Assembly (NCBI RefSeq): GCF_005405585.1
Contig: NZ_BJEQ01000007.1
Span: 62,001-126,000, forward strand
DNA length: 64,000 nt
DNA from: Agarivorans sp. Toyoura001
GTDB lineage: Bacteria; Pseudomonadota; Gammaproteobacteria; Enterobacterales; Celerinatantimonadaceae
Direction of reading: 5' to 3'
The translations under genes and the position numbers were made by a program. Positions 42,216-51,269 of the stretch are shown in pieces. Under the pieces are notes generated by a model. It saw nothing but the letters and a program-made list of their open reading frames with translations. It was not told where the DNA came from and did no database searches. How positions within the stretch are numbered: the first letter of the stretch is position 1; each line of letters opens with the position of its first letter.

Positions 42216-42953
42216 TTAGATATTCACATTTGCACTGGTGTGAAATTCTAACAAGGTATTTGCGGGGATTTGCACCGCTCCACCCCGAGTTATTAGGGCT
42301 AATCCTGCACCTACCTTGGCGCCGTCTTTAGCGCCATCACTACCGTTTATTAAGCCGCCAATGGCTGCACCGCCAGCGGTTTTTTTCACGGTGTTTTTGG
42401 CTTGTGCGTCACCTAAGCCATTAAAGCTATTGGTTTGAATAGCGATACGTTGGCCATTGATTGTGATGTCGGTTAAAGCAATGCTTAAGCTAGATTTACC
42501 CGCTAAACGACCCGCTTGTTCGCTTTGTATTACCTTGCCGTAAACCGTATCGCCAGTTTTTGCGATAAGGTGTCCACCTACCGATAAATCACCCTCTAGT
42601 TTGCCTGAAAAACGATGGCCAGAGCGATGTTCACGGCTACTAATGGCGGTATCTAAGCTTACCATTAAGGGGGTACCTGCCGGGATGTGCGTTATAGCTG
42701 AAGCGGCCTTACTATTTTCTACCGGAGCTGGCTCAGCTTTCGCTGGGGCAGTAAAAGAAACGTCTAGGTCTTTAACGTCGCTGGTGCTAAACGTCATGGC
42801 GTTGCCAGCCATTTCAAACTGAATATTCTCTGCATCGCGACTAAGCAAGGTACCTTCAAGCACACTGCCATTATTAAGGGTGAGAGTGTCGGCGCTAAGA
42901 TTAAAGCTAATAGCGGCGATAAATACGCTAACTAAAGGAGTCGTCTTCAACAT
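42216..42953 (-). CDS. Exported protein of unknown function with glycine-zipper-like region
   Basis: A 245-residue exported protein (signal cleavage near L-S-A). Residues about 20-70 form a short beta-domain (LTLNNGSVLEGTLLSRDAEN). The second part from about 95 has IPAGTPLMVSLDTAISSREH, F-S-G-K-L-E-G-D-L, GRLAGKSSLSIALTDI and then KKTAGGAAIGGLINGSDGAK, a Gly/Ala-rich stretch of the kind found in glycine-zipper membrane proteins. I associate this pattern with conserved exported proteins of unknown role. It converges on the RIO gene with only 25 bp between. Confidence 0.65.
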   Translation of the reverse strand: MLKTTPLVSVFIAAISFNLSADTLTLNNGSVLEGTLLSRDAENIQFEMAGNAMTFSTSDVKDLDVSFTAPAKAEPAPVENSKAASAITHIPAGTPLMVSLDTAISSREHRSGHRFSGKLEGDLSVGGHLIAKTGDTVYGKVIQSEQAGRLAGKSSLSIALTDITINGQRIAIQTNSFNGLGDAQAKNTVKKTAGGAAIGGLINGSDGAKDGAKVGAGLALITRGGAVQIPANTLLEFHTSANVNI

Positions 42954-43036
42954 GGTTTGTTTATCCAGTATCTAAAAGAAACAAGGTATCTTTTTACCAG
43001 TTGAGTAGAGATAAAGCCTGTGATGAGACCGATTAA

Positions 43037-43059
43037 CCCGATAAATATCAATTATCGGG
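43037..43059 (-). terminator. Candidate terminator after ilvA
   Basis: Perfect 8-bp stem CCCGATAA / TTATCGGG with a 7-nt loop, 41 bp past the ilvA stop. There is no long T run, so termination may be weak. Confidence 0.5.
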
Positions 43060-43099
43060 CTGATGGGATCTTGAGCTGCGGTTCTAGATTAACGCAAGG

Positions 43100-44638
43100 T
43101 TATTGCTGTGCCAGGAAAAACTGGTAAGCGGTATTATTAGTTTCGTCGCGATAATCAAAACCAAGCTGCGCTAAGTGCTTGCTAAAAGCCTGTTGATCAC
43201 TGTCTTGCAGCTCAAAACCGGCTAAGACTCGCCCGTAGGCAGAACCGTGGTTACGATAATGAAATAGAGTAATATTCCAATGTGGGCCAAGGGTACGCAG
43301 AAACTTAAGCAAAGCGCCGGGTTGTTCTGGGAATTCAAAGCTATATAAGCGCTCGTTTAGCTTCGCGCCCGGGTGGCCGCCCACCATATAGCGAACATGC
43401 TGCTTAGCGAGTTCATCGTCACTTAAATTCGCCACTTGGTAGCCACTGTTATTGAGCGTATCTAATAGTGTTGGCAGTTCGGTATCGCTGTTGCTTACTC
43501 GAATACCGACAAAAATACTGGCCTGCTGTTCACTGGCATAGCGGTAGTTAAACTCGGTAATTGCGCGACCACCTAAATGCTCTACAAATTCCAAATAAGC
43601 ACCTTGGCGCTCGGGAATATTGACCGCTAATACCGCTTCTTTTTTCTCGCCTAGTTCAGTGCGCTCTGAGACATAACGTAGATTATGGAAATTTACATTA
43701 GCACCGGATAATACCGCCGCTAAACGTTGATCCTGAAGCTTGTGTTGTTGAGCGTAGGCTTTTAAGCCGGCTAAGGCTAAAGCGCCAGAGGGCTCTGAGA
43801 TAGCACGAGTATCTTCAAATATATCTTTTACAGCAGCGCATATCTCATCAGAGTTTACCGTGATGACTTCATCTAAATACTGCTGACATAAGCGAAAGGT
43901 TTCTGTGCCAATGAGCTTTACTGCCACACCATCGGCAAACAGGCCCACTCGCTCTAAAGGCATTGGCTTTCCTGCAGCCAACGCTGCCTGTAAGCAGGCT
44001 GAGTCTTCGGCTTCTACGCCAATAATCTTAATGTGTGGCATCAGTTGTTTAATGTAAACAGATACGCCAGCGGCAATTCCGCCACCACCTACTGGCACAA
44101 ACACCGCGTCTAGGTGCATGTCTTGCTCAAGTAGTTCTTTACCAATGGTGCCTTGTCCGGCAATCACATCTACATCGTCAAAGGGAGGTATGAGGGTATA
44201 ACCGTGCTCGGCGGCTAGCTGTTTGCAATAGTGGCTGGCTTCGTCAAAGTTGTCGCCGACTAAGCGCACATCTGCGCCCATGGCACGAACTGAATCCACT
44301 TTAATATCGGGCGTAGTGGTAGGCATAACAATGATGGCGGAAATATTTAAACGCTGTGCCGACATTGCCACACCTTGCGCATGATTACCCGCTGATGCAG
44401 CAATCACTCCTCGCTGGCCTTGCTCTTGGCTAAGTTGCGCTATTTTGTTGTAAGCCCCACGCAATTTAAACGAATGCACACTTTGTCGGTCTTCACGTTT
44501 GAGAAGAATGTTATTGCCAATTCGCTTCGACAGTTTGTTCATGTCTTGCAGCGGGGTGACTTGGGCAATTTCATACACTGGCGAAAGCAGGATTCGGCGA
44601 AGATATTCGTTAGCGGAGGGGAGGTGTTGCGTCATCAT
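43100..44638 (-). CDS. ilvA: Threonine ammonia-lyase (biosynthetic)
   Basis: A 512-residue PLP enzyme turning threonine into 2-oxobutanoate, the first step of isoleucine synthesis. It has the PLP-lysine motif HSFKLRGAYNK, the glycine loop ASAGNHAQGVA (S-A-G-N-H) and GGGGIAAGVSVY, and two C-terminal ACT-like regulatory domains from about 330 that bind Ile/Val. The length matches E. coli IlvA (514 aa). Two ATG codons in tandem make the start ambiguous by one residue, with SD AAGG. It follows ilvD, but a strong terminator lies between them. Confidence 0.96.
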   Translation of the reverse strand: MMTQHLPSANEYLRRILLSPVYEIAQVTPLQDMNKLSKRIGNNILLKREDRQSVHSFKLRGAYNKIAQLSQEQGQRGVIAASAGNHAQGVAMSAQRLNISAIIVMPTTTPDIKVDSVRAMGADVRLVGDNFDEASHYCKQLAAEHGYTLIPPFDDVDVIAGQGTIGKELLEQDMHLDAVFVPVGGGGIAAGVSVYIKQLMPHIKIIGVEAEDSACLQAALAAGKPMPLERVGLFADGVAVKLIGTETFRLCQQYLDEVITVNSDEICAAVKDIFEDTRAISEPSGALALAGLKAYAQQHKLQDQRLAAVLSGANVNFHNLRYVSERTELGEKKEAVLAVNIPERQGAYLEFVEHLGGRAITEFNYRYASEQQASIFVGIRVSNSDTELPTLLDTLNNSGYQVANLSDDELAKQHVRYMVGGHPGAKLNERLYSFEFPEQPGALLKFLRTLGPHWNITLFHYRNHGSAYGRVLAGFELQDSDQQAFSKHLAQLGFDYRDETNNTAYQFFLAQQ

Positions 44639-44646
44639 ATAACCTT

Positions 44647-44673
44647 AAAAAAATAAGCCCGGCGTACCGGGCT
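44647..44673 (-). terminator. Intrinsic terminator between ilvD and ilvA
   Basis: Minus-strand stem AGCCCGG / CCGGGCT with loop TACG, then seven T residues, ending about 9 nt before the ilvA start. Transcription of ilvA must read through it or begin inside it. Confidence 0.85.
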
Positions 44674-44699
44674 ATTTACGCAAACTTTCTAGTGCAAAA

Positions 44700-46547
44700 C
44701 TAGTCTAGTTTGCTTTGATCGCGAATTGCGCCTTTGTCTGCACTGGTGGCAAAGTGGGCGTACATTTTCAGTGAAGTACTCACCTCACGAATACGGCCAA
44801 TCGGTCGCCAAGCATCGCTGCCTTTTGCTTCCATGGCTGAGCGACGTGTTGCTAGCTCTGCATCACTCACTTCTAGCACAATGCTGCGCTCAGGAATGTT
44901 GATGTCGATAATATCGCCCGGCTCAACCAAAGCGACTATGCCACCGCTAGCAGCTTCTGGTGAAACATGGCCAATCGATAGACCAGAAGTACCACCAGAG
45001 AAGCGACCATCGGTAAGTAGGGCACACTTCTTACCGAGTCCCATAGATTTCAAGTAAGAGGTTGGATACAACATTTCTTGCATGCCTGGGCCACCTTTAG
45101 GGCCTTCGTAGCGAATCAATACCACGTCACCTGCTTTAACGGTGCCGTCTAAGATACCGGCTACTGCATCATCTTGGCTTTCAAAAATACAGGCTGGGCC
45201 ACGAAATACTAAGTTGTCGTCATCTACGCCTGCGGTTTTAACAATACAGCCATCTAAAGCTATGTTGCCTTTCAGTACTGCTAGGCCACCTTCTAAACTA
45301 AAGGCGTTTTCAAGGCTACGAATACAGCCTTCTGCGCGGTCAGTATCTAACTCATCCCAACGGCAATCTTGGCTAAAGGCTTTAGTGGTGCGAATACCCG
45401 CAGGACCAGCGCGATAGAAATCTTTTACGGCTTGATCTTGGGTTTGCATTACGTCCCATTTAGCCAAGGTATCAGCTAGGGTGCCTCCCATTACATTTGG
45501 CTCGTCGCGGTTAATTAAACCGGCGCGATCTAGCTCGCCTAAAATACCCATAATACCGCCCGCGCGGTGTACATCTTCCATGTGGTATTTGTTGGTTGAT
45601 GGGGCAACTTTACATAACTGAGGTACCTTACGAGACAGCTCATCCATGTGGTCCATGTTGTAATCTACGCCAGCCTCTTGGGCGGCGGCCAATAGATGCA
45701 ATACAGTATTGGTTGAGCCACCCATGGCAACATCAAGTGTCATGGCATTTTCAAACGACTTAAAAGTAGCAATAGAGCGCGGTAGGGCACTTTCGTCATT
45801 TTGTTGGTAATAACGATTACACAAATCTACGATGCGTTTACCGGCGTTCACGAATAATTTTTCGCGATCGGCGTGAGTGGCCAGCATAGAACCGTTACCT
45901 GGTTGGGCTAAGCCGAGCGCTTCGGTTAAACAGTTCATTGAGTTGGCGGTAAACATGCCTGAACACGAGCCACAAGTTGGGCAAGCGCTGCGCTCAACTT
46001 TTTCACTGTCTTCGTCAGAGACGTTTTTATCTGCGCCCATTACCATTGCGTCAACCAAGTCTAACTTAATGATTTGGTCGCTAAGTTTGGTTTTGCCAGC
46101 TTCCATTGGACCGCCAGACACAAAGATAACTGGAATGTTGATGCGCATAGCCGCCATTAACATGCCTGGAGTAATTTTGTCACAGTTAGAAATACACACC
46201 ATGGCATCGGCACAGTGAGCGTTTACCATGTATTCAACAGAGTCGGCGATTAAATCGCGCGACGGTAGGCTATACAACATACCGCCATGACCCATGGCAA
46301 TACCGTCGTCTACAGCAATGGTATTAAATTCTTTGGCTACGCCGCCTGCATCTTCAATTGAGCGTGCAACCAGTTGGCCAAGATCTTTAAGGTGAACGTG
46401 ACCCGGTACAAACTGAGTGAAAGAGTTCACTACCGCAATAATTGGCTTACCAAAATCTTCTTCTTTGGTTCCTGTTGCTCGCCAAAGGGCGCGAGCTCCG
46501 GCCATGTTACGGCCTTCGGTGGTGGTGGCACTTCGCAGTTTAGGCAT
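44700..46547 (-). CDS. ilvD: Dihydroxy-acid dehydratase
   Basis: A 615-residue iron-sulfur enzyme making the 2-oxo acids of valine and isoleucine. It matches E. coli IlvD (616 aa) along its length: [20 protein letters not shown], the cluster cysteines in [12 protein letters not shown] and [19 protein letters not shown], and the substrate loop [12 protein letters not shown]. It is the third structural gene of the operon, 36 bp after ilvM. No ilvE (transaminase) lies between ilvM and ilvD, unlike E. coli ilvLGMEDA. Confidence 0.97.
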   Translation of the reverse strand: MPKLRSATTTEGRNMAGARALWRATGTKEEDFGKPIIAVVNSFTQFVPGHVHLKDLGQLVARSIEDAGGVAKEFNTIAVDDGIAMGHGGMLYSLPSRDLIADSVEYMVNAHCADAMVCISNCDKITPGMLMAAMRINIPVIFVSGGPMEAGKTKLSDQIIKLDLVDAMVMGADKNVSDEDSEKVERSACPTCGSCSGMFTANSMNCLTEALGLAQPGNGSMLATHADREKLFVNAGKRIVDLCNRYYQQNDESALPRSIATFKSFENAMTLDVAMGGSTNTVLHLLAAAQEAGVDYNMDHMDELSRKVPQLCKVAPSTNKYHMEDVHRAGGIMGILGELDRAGLINRDEPNVMGGTLADTLAKWDVMQTQDQAVKDFYRAGPAGIRTTKAFSQDCRWDELDTDRAEGCIRSLENAFSLEGGLAVLKGNIALDGCIVKTAGVDDDNLVFRGPACIFESQDDAVAGILDGTVKAGDVVLIRYEGPKGGPGMQEMLYPTSYLKSMGLGKKCALLTDGRFSGGTSGLSIGHVSPEAASGGIVALVEPGDIIDINIPERSIVLEVSDAELATRRSAMEAKGSDAWRPIGRIREVSTSLKMYAHFATSADKGAIRDQSKLD

Positions 46548-46583
46548 TGCGGTTTACTCCGTTAATCTGTGTTTGCTATTTGT

Positions 46584-46856
46584 TTAGGCAATGGCCGCTT
46601 CTGGCGAAGCCACTGCTTGTAATTGCTTTAATGTTACTTGCTCTACGTCGAATAACTTCACTAATTGATTAGTGAGATGCGCTATTGGACGCTCGCTAGT
46701 GACGGTTAGTTCAATCGCATAACCCGCAGGCAGGTGCTGAACCTCATGTTCAATGTGCATCGATTGTACTAAAAAACCACGGTGACGTGTCACTCGTAAT
46801 ACACGTTCTAATACATCGGCTTGGCTGCGGGTAGTAATGGTTAGTGAATGTTGCAT
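46584..46856 (-). CDS. ilvM: Acetolactate synthase II small subunit
   Basis: A 90-residue regulatory subunit with an ACT domain (HSLTITTRSQADVLERVLRV, HRGFLVQSMHIEH). It pairs with IlvG. The ATG (46856) shares a base with the ilvG stop (TAATG), so the two are translationally coupled. A longer open frame inside ilvG is not needed. It is close to the E. coli IlvM length (87 aa). Confidence 0.95.
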   Translation of the reverse strand: MQHSLTITTRSQADVLERVLRVTRHRGFLVQSMHIEHEVQHLPAGYAIELTVTSERPIAHLTNQLVKLFDVEQVTLKQLQAVASPEAAIA

Positions 46857-48514
46857 TAGCAGTCCTCCATCATTTTGTCGTTGGCCACACCCGGTGGCAC
46901 TAATGGCCACACGTTTTCCTCAGCATCAATTAATACATGCAGCAGGTAAGGGCCGTCGCTATTTAGCATCCGTTGCAGTGCAGCGTGAACATCAATTTTA
47001 TTGCTAATGGTTTCACCCGGAATGTCAAAGGCAGAGGCCATTTTTACAAAATCGGGGTTGTCATCAAGAATGGTTTCGCTAAAGCGCCCATTAAAGAATA
47101 GATCTTGCCACTGGCGCACCATGCCTAAGCGATTGTTATCGATTAGCAACATTTTAACGGGTAACTTAGCGCGTTTAATAGTGGTGAGCTCTTGTACATT
47201 CATCATGAACGAACCATCGCCAGATACGTTAATCACGGTATCGTTAGGGCGAGCAAACTGAGCGCCAATAGCCGCGGGCAAACCAAAGCCCATAGTGCCT
47301 AAGCCAGCGCTAGAAAGGTGATTTTCTGGGCCGTCAAATTGCATATGCTGAGCCACCCACATTTGGTGCTGGCCAACATCACAGGCTACTACGGTGTCTT
47401 TGTTGATCATCTTGCTTAGTTCGTTAAGCATTGCTGGAGCAAAAATATGTGCGCCAGGGTGATCATAGCGCCATGCAAAATCATGCTTACGTTGGTTTAC
47501 CGTAGCTTGCCAAGGGGCTATGTCGCACTTGCCATGCAGTTCTGGCAAGGTGAGTTTTAAATCGCTATCAAGGGCAACATCTGGCTCACGGCGTTTTCCA
47601 AACTCACTGGCATCGGCGTCTAAGTGAATGACCTTAGCATCTGGTGCAAATTCATCTAACTTGCCGGTAACGCGGTCATCAAAGCGAGCGCCAATAACAA
47701 TCAGTAAGTCGGTTTCTTGAACACTTAAATTAGCGGCCTTAGTGCCGTGCATACCCAACATACCCAAGTAGTAAGGCTGGTCTTCTGTGATTGCGCCAAT
47801 ACCCTTAAGCGTGCTCACACTAGGGATTTGGCTATCTGTTAAAAACGCACGTAATTCGCTTACTGCGTTCGCCATACCTACTCCGCCACCCACGTAGGCC
47901 ATGGGTTGTTTGGCTTCGGAAATTAATCGCTTGGCTTGAGCGAGTGAACTGGCATTAGGCGCTGTGGCTGGTTTAGCCGAGGCCACGTAGGCTAGGCTTT
48001 CTTCCACTTCGGCCAGTTGAATATCTTTAGGCACATCAATTAATACTGGGCCGGGGCGGCCACTAGTGGCAATTTCAAAGGCTTGCTCAATGGTGCGCTT
48101 TAGCTCTTTAACATCAGTGACCATAAAACTGTGTTTGGTCACCGATAAAGACATGCCTAATACGTCGACTTCTTGAAAGGCATCTGTACCAATCACAGGT
48201 TGGGCAACTTGCCCGGTAATGGCGATTAAAGGAATAGAGTCTAATTGTGCCTCAGCCAGGCCGGTGACAAGGTTGGTTGCGCCAGGCCCAGAAGTAGCGA
48301 TACATACGCCTACTTTTAGTCCACGGTTAGCCCCTGCGCGGGCATAACCCACTGCAGCCATTGCCGCACCTTGTTCATGGCGCGTCAGCATGTGCTTGAC
48401 CCCACCATCATAAAGCGCGTCATAAAGCGGCATAATTGCCCCACCGGGATAACCAAATACTTGTTCAACGCCCTGTTGTTTCAGAGTCGCTACAATTTGT
48501 TGAGCACCATTCAT
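46856..48514 (-). CDS. ilvG: Acetolactate synthase II large subunit
   Basis: A 552-residue thiamine-diphosphate enzyme condensing two pyruvates, or pyruvate with 2-oxobutanoate. Motifs: [16 protein letters not shown] with the catalytic Glu nearby (H-E-Q-G-A-A), [20 protein letters not shown] and the ThDP motif [15 protein letters not shown]. The frame is intact, so this is a working ilvG (E. coli K-12 carries a frameshift here). ATG 48514 follows AAGGAAG; a GTG one codon upstream is less likely. It overlaps ilvM by one base. Confidence 0.97.
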   Translation of the reverse strand: MNGAQQIVATLKQQGVEQVFGYPGGAIMPLYDALYDGGVKHMLTRHEQGAAMAAVGYARAGANRGLKVGVCIATSGPGATNLVTGLAEAQLDSIPLIAITGQVAQPVIGTDAFQEVDVLGMSLSVTKHSFMVTDVKELKRTIEQAFEIATSGRPGPVLIDVPKDIQLAEVEESLAYVASAKPATAPNASSLAQAKRLISEAKQPMAYVGGGVGMANAVSELRAFLTDSQIPSVSTLKGIGAITEDQPYYLGMLGMHGTKAANLSVQETDLLIVIGARFDDRVTGKLDEFAPDAKVIHLDADASEFGKRREPDVALDSDLKLTLPELHGKCDIAPWQATVNQRKHDFAWRYDHPGAHIFAPAMLNELSKMINKDTVVACDVGQHQMWVAQHMQFDGPENHLSSAGLGTMGFGLPAAIGAQFARPNDTVINVSGDGSFMMNVQELTTIKRAKLPVKMLLIDNNRLGMVRQWQDLFFNGRFSETILDDNPDFVKMASAFDIPGETISNKIDVHAALQRMLNSDGPYLLHVLIDAEENVWPLVPPGVANDKMMEDC

Positions 48515-48538
48515 CACTACTTCCTTTCCACCGTTAAC

Positions 48539-48571
48539 AAAAAACCCCCGAGCTTTGCAGCGCGGGGGTTT
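48539..48571 (-). terminator. ilv attenuator terminator
   Basis: Minus-strand stem AAACCCCCG / CGGGGGTTT with inner partial pairing and a T6 run, placed between the leader peptide and ilvG. This is the classical attenuator of ilvGMEDA operons. Confidence 0.93.
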
Positions 48572-48592
48572 GGTGTTGTTTGCTTGTTTCAG

Positions 48593-48673
48593 TTACAACA
48601 GCGCATCCCCGCGAGGTGACAGAATAATCACCACAAGGACCACGCTAATAATTAGTGCAACTGAAAAAGACAT
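48593..48673 (-). CDS. ilvL: ilv operon leader peptide
   Basis: A 26-codon frame starting ATG (48673) and ending TAA. The peptide is M-S-F-S-V-A-L-I-I-S-V-V-L-V-V-I-I-L-S-P-R-G-D and ends A-L-L. About half its residues are Ile, Val or Leu, as in E. coli IlvL. The SD is AGGAAAG about eight bases upstream. Ribosome stalling at the Ile/Val/Leu codons when charged tRNA is scarce would stop the terminator at 48539-48571 from forming. Confidence 0.9.
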   Translation of the reverse strand: MSFSVALIISVVLVVIILSPRGDALL

Positions 48674-49019
48674 ATTTAAAACTTTCCTAAAGCATTGGTT
48701 AACAAGTACCACAGGATAAAATGTGATTCAAGTCCGCTTTATCTGTGAAAAGCTCTGCTTTCTGTATACTTAATATACAAAATGAAGTGCCATTAGCTGC
48801 TTTGTGTTTTAGTTGTAGTTTTATATTTTATTTAACTCTTTGGTCATGGTTATATCTGTTGTATCTCTAGCATATTATTCATTGCTAAATTGACTGTTTT
48901 TCTCCCAACTTTTTTGCAGAATGGGCCTAATGAGAAATCACTTAGCCTTATTGCGTGTTGATGGTGATATCTGTCATGGTTAGGTCACAGTACGCTAAAG
49001 TAAGCAAAGGATCTTAGAT
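48674..49019. promoter_or_regulatory. ilv promoter region and upstream of the DUF192 gene
   Basis: 346 bp with no gene. The ilvL SD lies at the left end. An inverted repeat GTATA / TATAC (48764-48768 with 48774-48778) lies about 90 bp upstream of ilvL and could be part of its promoter. The SD AAAGGAT of the DUF192 gene is at the right end. No exact -35/-10 pair was fixed. Confidence 0.35.
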
Positions 49020-49469
49020 ATGGGCATTGGCAAACCATCACATTGGATCTTTTTGTTGAGCTTTTTGCTGAGTGTTAATGCTACGGCAACGCCTGAAAAA
49101 GTGACGTTCTCTAGCGTTGAAGTAAGGGTTAAACAACAAGTCTATGTATTGGAATATGCATATAGTGGAGAACAGCGCACTCGAGGGCTAATGTATCGTC
49201 AGTCTCTGTGTGAAGACTGCGGAATGTTATTTAACTTTCAGCAGCCTAAGCGCGCTGGTTTATGGATGAAGAACACTTATCTCCCACTGGATGTTGCTTT
49301 TATCCGTCAAGATGGACGTATTTCTGAAATTTGTTCTATGCAAGCTCATGACGTTCGGTTAACCGTTGCTAAACAGAATATTCTTTACGCTTGGGAAATG
49401 AACCTAGGGTGGTTTAGTAAAAATGCAATCCAGGTCGGAGATATGGCGAGCATAAAACCGCTAGAATAA
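49020..49469 (+). CDS. DUF192 exported protein
   Basis: A 149-residue protein with a signal peptide (residues 1-22, cleavage near A-T-A). It matches the DUF192 family: RTRGLMYRQSLCEDCGMLFNF, W-M-K-N-T-Y-L-P-L-D-V-A-F-I and a conserved end G-D-x-A-S. DUF192 proteins are small beta-rich proteins of unknown function, often periplasmic or surface-linked. The SD AAAGGAT gives the start. It stands between the divergent ilv operon and the maltose acetyltransferase gene. Confidence 0.88.
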   Translation: MGIGKPSHWIFLLSFLLSVNATATPEKVTFSSVEVRVKQQVYVLEYAYSGEQRTRGLMYRQSLCEDCGMLFNFQQPKRAGLWMKNTYLPLDVAFIRQDGRISEICSMQAHDVRLTVAKQNILYAWEMNLGWFSKNAIQVGDMASIKPLE

Positions 49470-49528
49470 GTTATTGAAACTAAAAGATATCGTGATTTTT
49501 GCTGTGAGTTTTCACTCAAGAGGTAGGC

Positions 49529-50092
49529 ATGACAGAAAAAGAAAAGATGTTAGCGGGGAAGCTGTATTTAGCCTTTGATGGCGAGTTAGTTGAAGATCGC
49601 AATATTGCCAAGTCACTGTGTTACGAGCTGAACTTGTTACACCCAGAGGAAGATTTACGTGCCGAAGTGCTTGCCGAGTTATTGCCTAATAGTTTAGATC
49701 CTTGGATAGAGCCGCATTTTTACTGTGACTACGGTTATAACATTACCACTGGCAAAAACTTTTACGCTAATCATAATTGCGTGATTCTCGATGGTGCGCC
49801 AGTGACGATTGGTGATGATGTCATGTTTGCACCATCTGTCAATATTTCCACAGCCACTCACCCTTTAAATGTTAAGCAGCGCACCGAAGGTTTAGAAACC
49901 GCATTACCGGTGACCATTGGTAACAACGTTTGGGTAGGCATGGGAGTGAATATACTACCTGGAGTCACCATTGGTGACAATGCAGTGATTGCCGCGGGTG
50001 CCTTGGTGAATAAAGATGTTGCGGCCAATACTGTGGTGGCAGGTGTACCGGTCAAGTATCTGCGTGACGTGCCAGAAGATGAAGACCAGTGA
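49529..50092 (+). CDS. maa: Maltose O-acetyltransferase (Maa-like)
   Basis: A 187-residue left-handed beta-helix acetyltransferase with hexapeptide repeats, which transfers acetyl from acetyl-CoA to sugars such as maltose or glucose. It matches E. coli Maa/NodL type proteins: a helical N-terminus (MTEKEKMLAGKLY), F-Y-C-D-Y-G-Y-N-I-T-T-G-K-N-F-Y-x-N-H-N-C, SVNISTATHPL with the catalytic His, and the end V-V-A-G-V-P-V-K-Y-L-R. The SD is AGAGG. A gene of unknown role begins 10 bp downstream, probably in one transcript. Confidence 0.9.
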   Translation: MTEKEKMLAGKLYLAFDGELVEDRNIAKSLCYELNLLHPEEDLRAEVLAELLPNSLDPWIEPHFYCDYGYNITTGKNFYANHNCVILDGAPVTIGDDVMFAPSVNISTATHPLNVKQRTEGLETALPVTIGNNVWVGMGVNILPGVTIGDNAVIAAGALVNKDVAANTVVAGVPVKYLRDVPEDEDQ

Positions 50093-50102
50093 AGGGTAAG
50101 TT

Positions 50103-50585
50103 GTGCAAACAGTTTTAATTGAGCATTTTATTCGCAGTTTTTCTTATGACGAATTTATTACTTTGTTAGTCCCCGATATCGAGCGGCAGAGGCCAAAAGA
50201 GATGTATTTTCAGTATTTGGGGCAAGATAAAAAAGTAACGTTAAAGCACCTTATGTGGCATACCTATACCTTGATAGATTCGATTCAGTCTTTTGGTTAT
50301 GTAAATTTCACAATGGATAGTGTCAAATACTCAGTAAATAAAGATGAAGATAGTGGATTAAATTGTCTGGCACTGTTGCATGAGAAAGTAATAAGGCAGC
50401 GCCTATTGAACTTTCCTATCACCGAGGGTGAGCATATTGGCTTTGGCATAGTAAATAGTGTTGCTGCTTATCTAACAGAGCAACATGCAATGCAAAAGCA
50501 GTTGGCTAGGGTAGTTTCATTTTGGATTATTATCGCGTTGTTTCACTTTCAAGAGCAATTATTGCTTAAAAGCTTACCAAACTAA
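50103..50585 (+). CDS. Hypothetical protein, co-transcribed with the acetyltransferase gene
   Basis: A 160-residue soluble protein of unknown function; I recognise no family. It starts with GTG behind GAAGGG and lies 10 bp after maa. The sequence is rich in Phe, Tyr, His and Leu and predicted helical, with one hydrophobic stretch near the end (VVSFWIIIALFHF) that may be a buried helix more than a membrane span. It looks AT-richer than most neighbours, as a recent arrival might be. Confidence 0.55.
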   Translation: MQTVLIEHFIRSFSYDEFITLLVPDIERQRPKEMYFQYLGQDKKVTLKHLMWHTYTLIDSIQSFGYVNFTMDSVKYSVNKDEDSGLNCLALLHEKVIRQRLLNFPITEGEHIGFGIVNSVAAYLTEQHAMQKQLARVVSFWIIIALFHFQEQLLLKSLPN

Positions 50586-50707
50586 TAGTGGGCTTTGAGG
50601 TGTTTTACATCTATGCCTATCAATCTAATAGTTATAAGCCATTTCTTATCTGTCTTGGTTTGTAATACCGTTAAGTTGTAATCTTAAAGGCCCTTGAAGG
50701 AGGTCTT

Positions 50708-51124
50708 ATGCAACAGCTTAATGTTCGACACTATATGCGTACTCAGTTACTTAGCTTTACTCAAGAGCAAAGCATTAACCAAGCCAGTGACGCCCTAACA
50801 AAATCCCAGCAACTTGGTGCGCCAGTGGTTGATGCCAAGGGTGCCTTAATCGGTTGGTTATCAGAGTTAGACTGCGTAACCCAAATGCTGCAAGCCGGTT
50901 ATTACTGTGACCAAAGTGCCTTAGTGAAAGACATCATGCGCACAGAGGTATTAAGTGTTGGCCCCGACGAGAATATTCTTGATTTGGCTAAAAGCATGAC
51001 CGACAACAAACCGAAGAGCTATCCGGTGGTTGAAAATGGCAAATTACTGGGTTTAATAGAACGCAAGGCAGTATTAGCCGCGCTACATAAACAACAGCAG
51101 CAATGTTTTAGCGTAAAGCAGTAG
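50708..51124 (+). CDS. CBS-pair domain protein
   Basis: A 138-residue protein made of two CBS motifs (LGAPVVDAKGALIGWLSE and SYPVVENGKLLGLIER, each followed by a helix), the adenosyl-nucleotide-sensing fold. The first half contains the V-R-H-Y-M-R-T entry and the second K-D-I-M-R-T-E. A very strong SD AAGGAGGT points to high translation. No kinase, channel or transporter domain is fused, so it is a stand-alone nucleotide sensor with unknown partner. Single-gene unit. Confidence 0.85.
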   Translation: MQQLNVRHYMRTQLLSFTQEQSINQASDALTKSQQLGAPVVDAKGALIGWLSELDCVTQMLQAGYYCDQSALVKDIMRTEVLSVGPDENILDLAKSMTDNKPKSYPVVENGKLLGLIERKAVLAALHKQQQQCFSVKQ

Positions 51125-51269
51125 AAGCGATTAATGGCGCTTTATTCAACTGAGAACGTTGATAAGTGCCTCTTCTTTTCGAGAGCTTTCATTTTGCTTT
51201 TACCTAAAGCTTTTTAGGCCGATTCTAAGAAGCGGAAAATATTGATTCTCTTAAACGCTCAATATCAAC

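Noticed and set aside
45877-46218. 113-codon open frame opposite ilvD
   Set aside because: Antisense to a firmly identified gene with no independent support.
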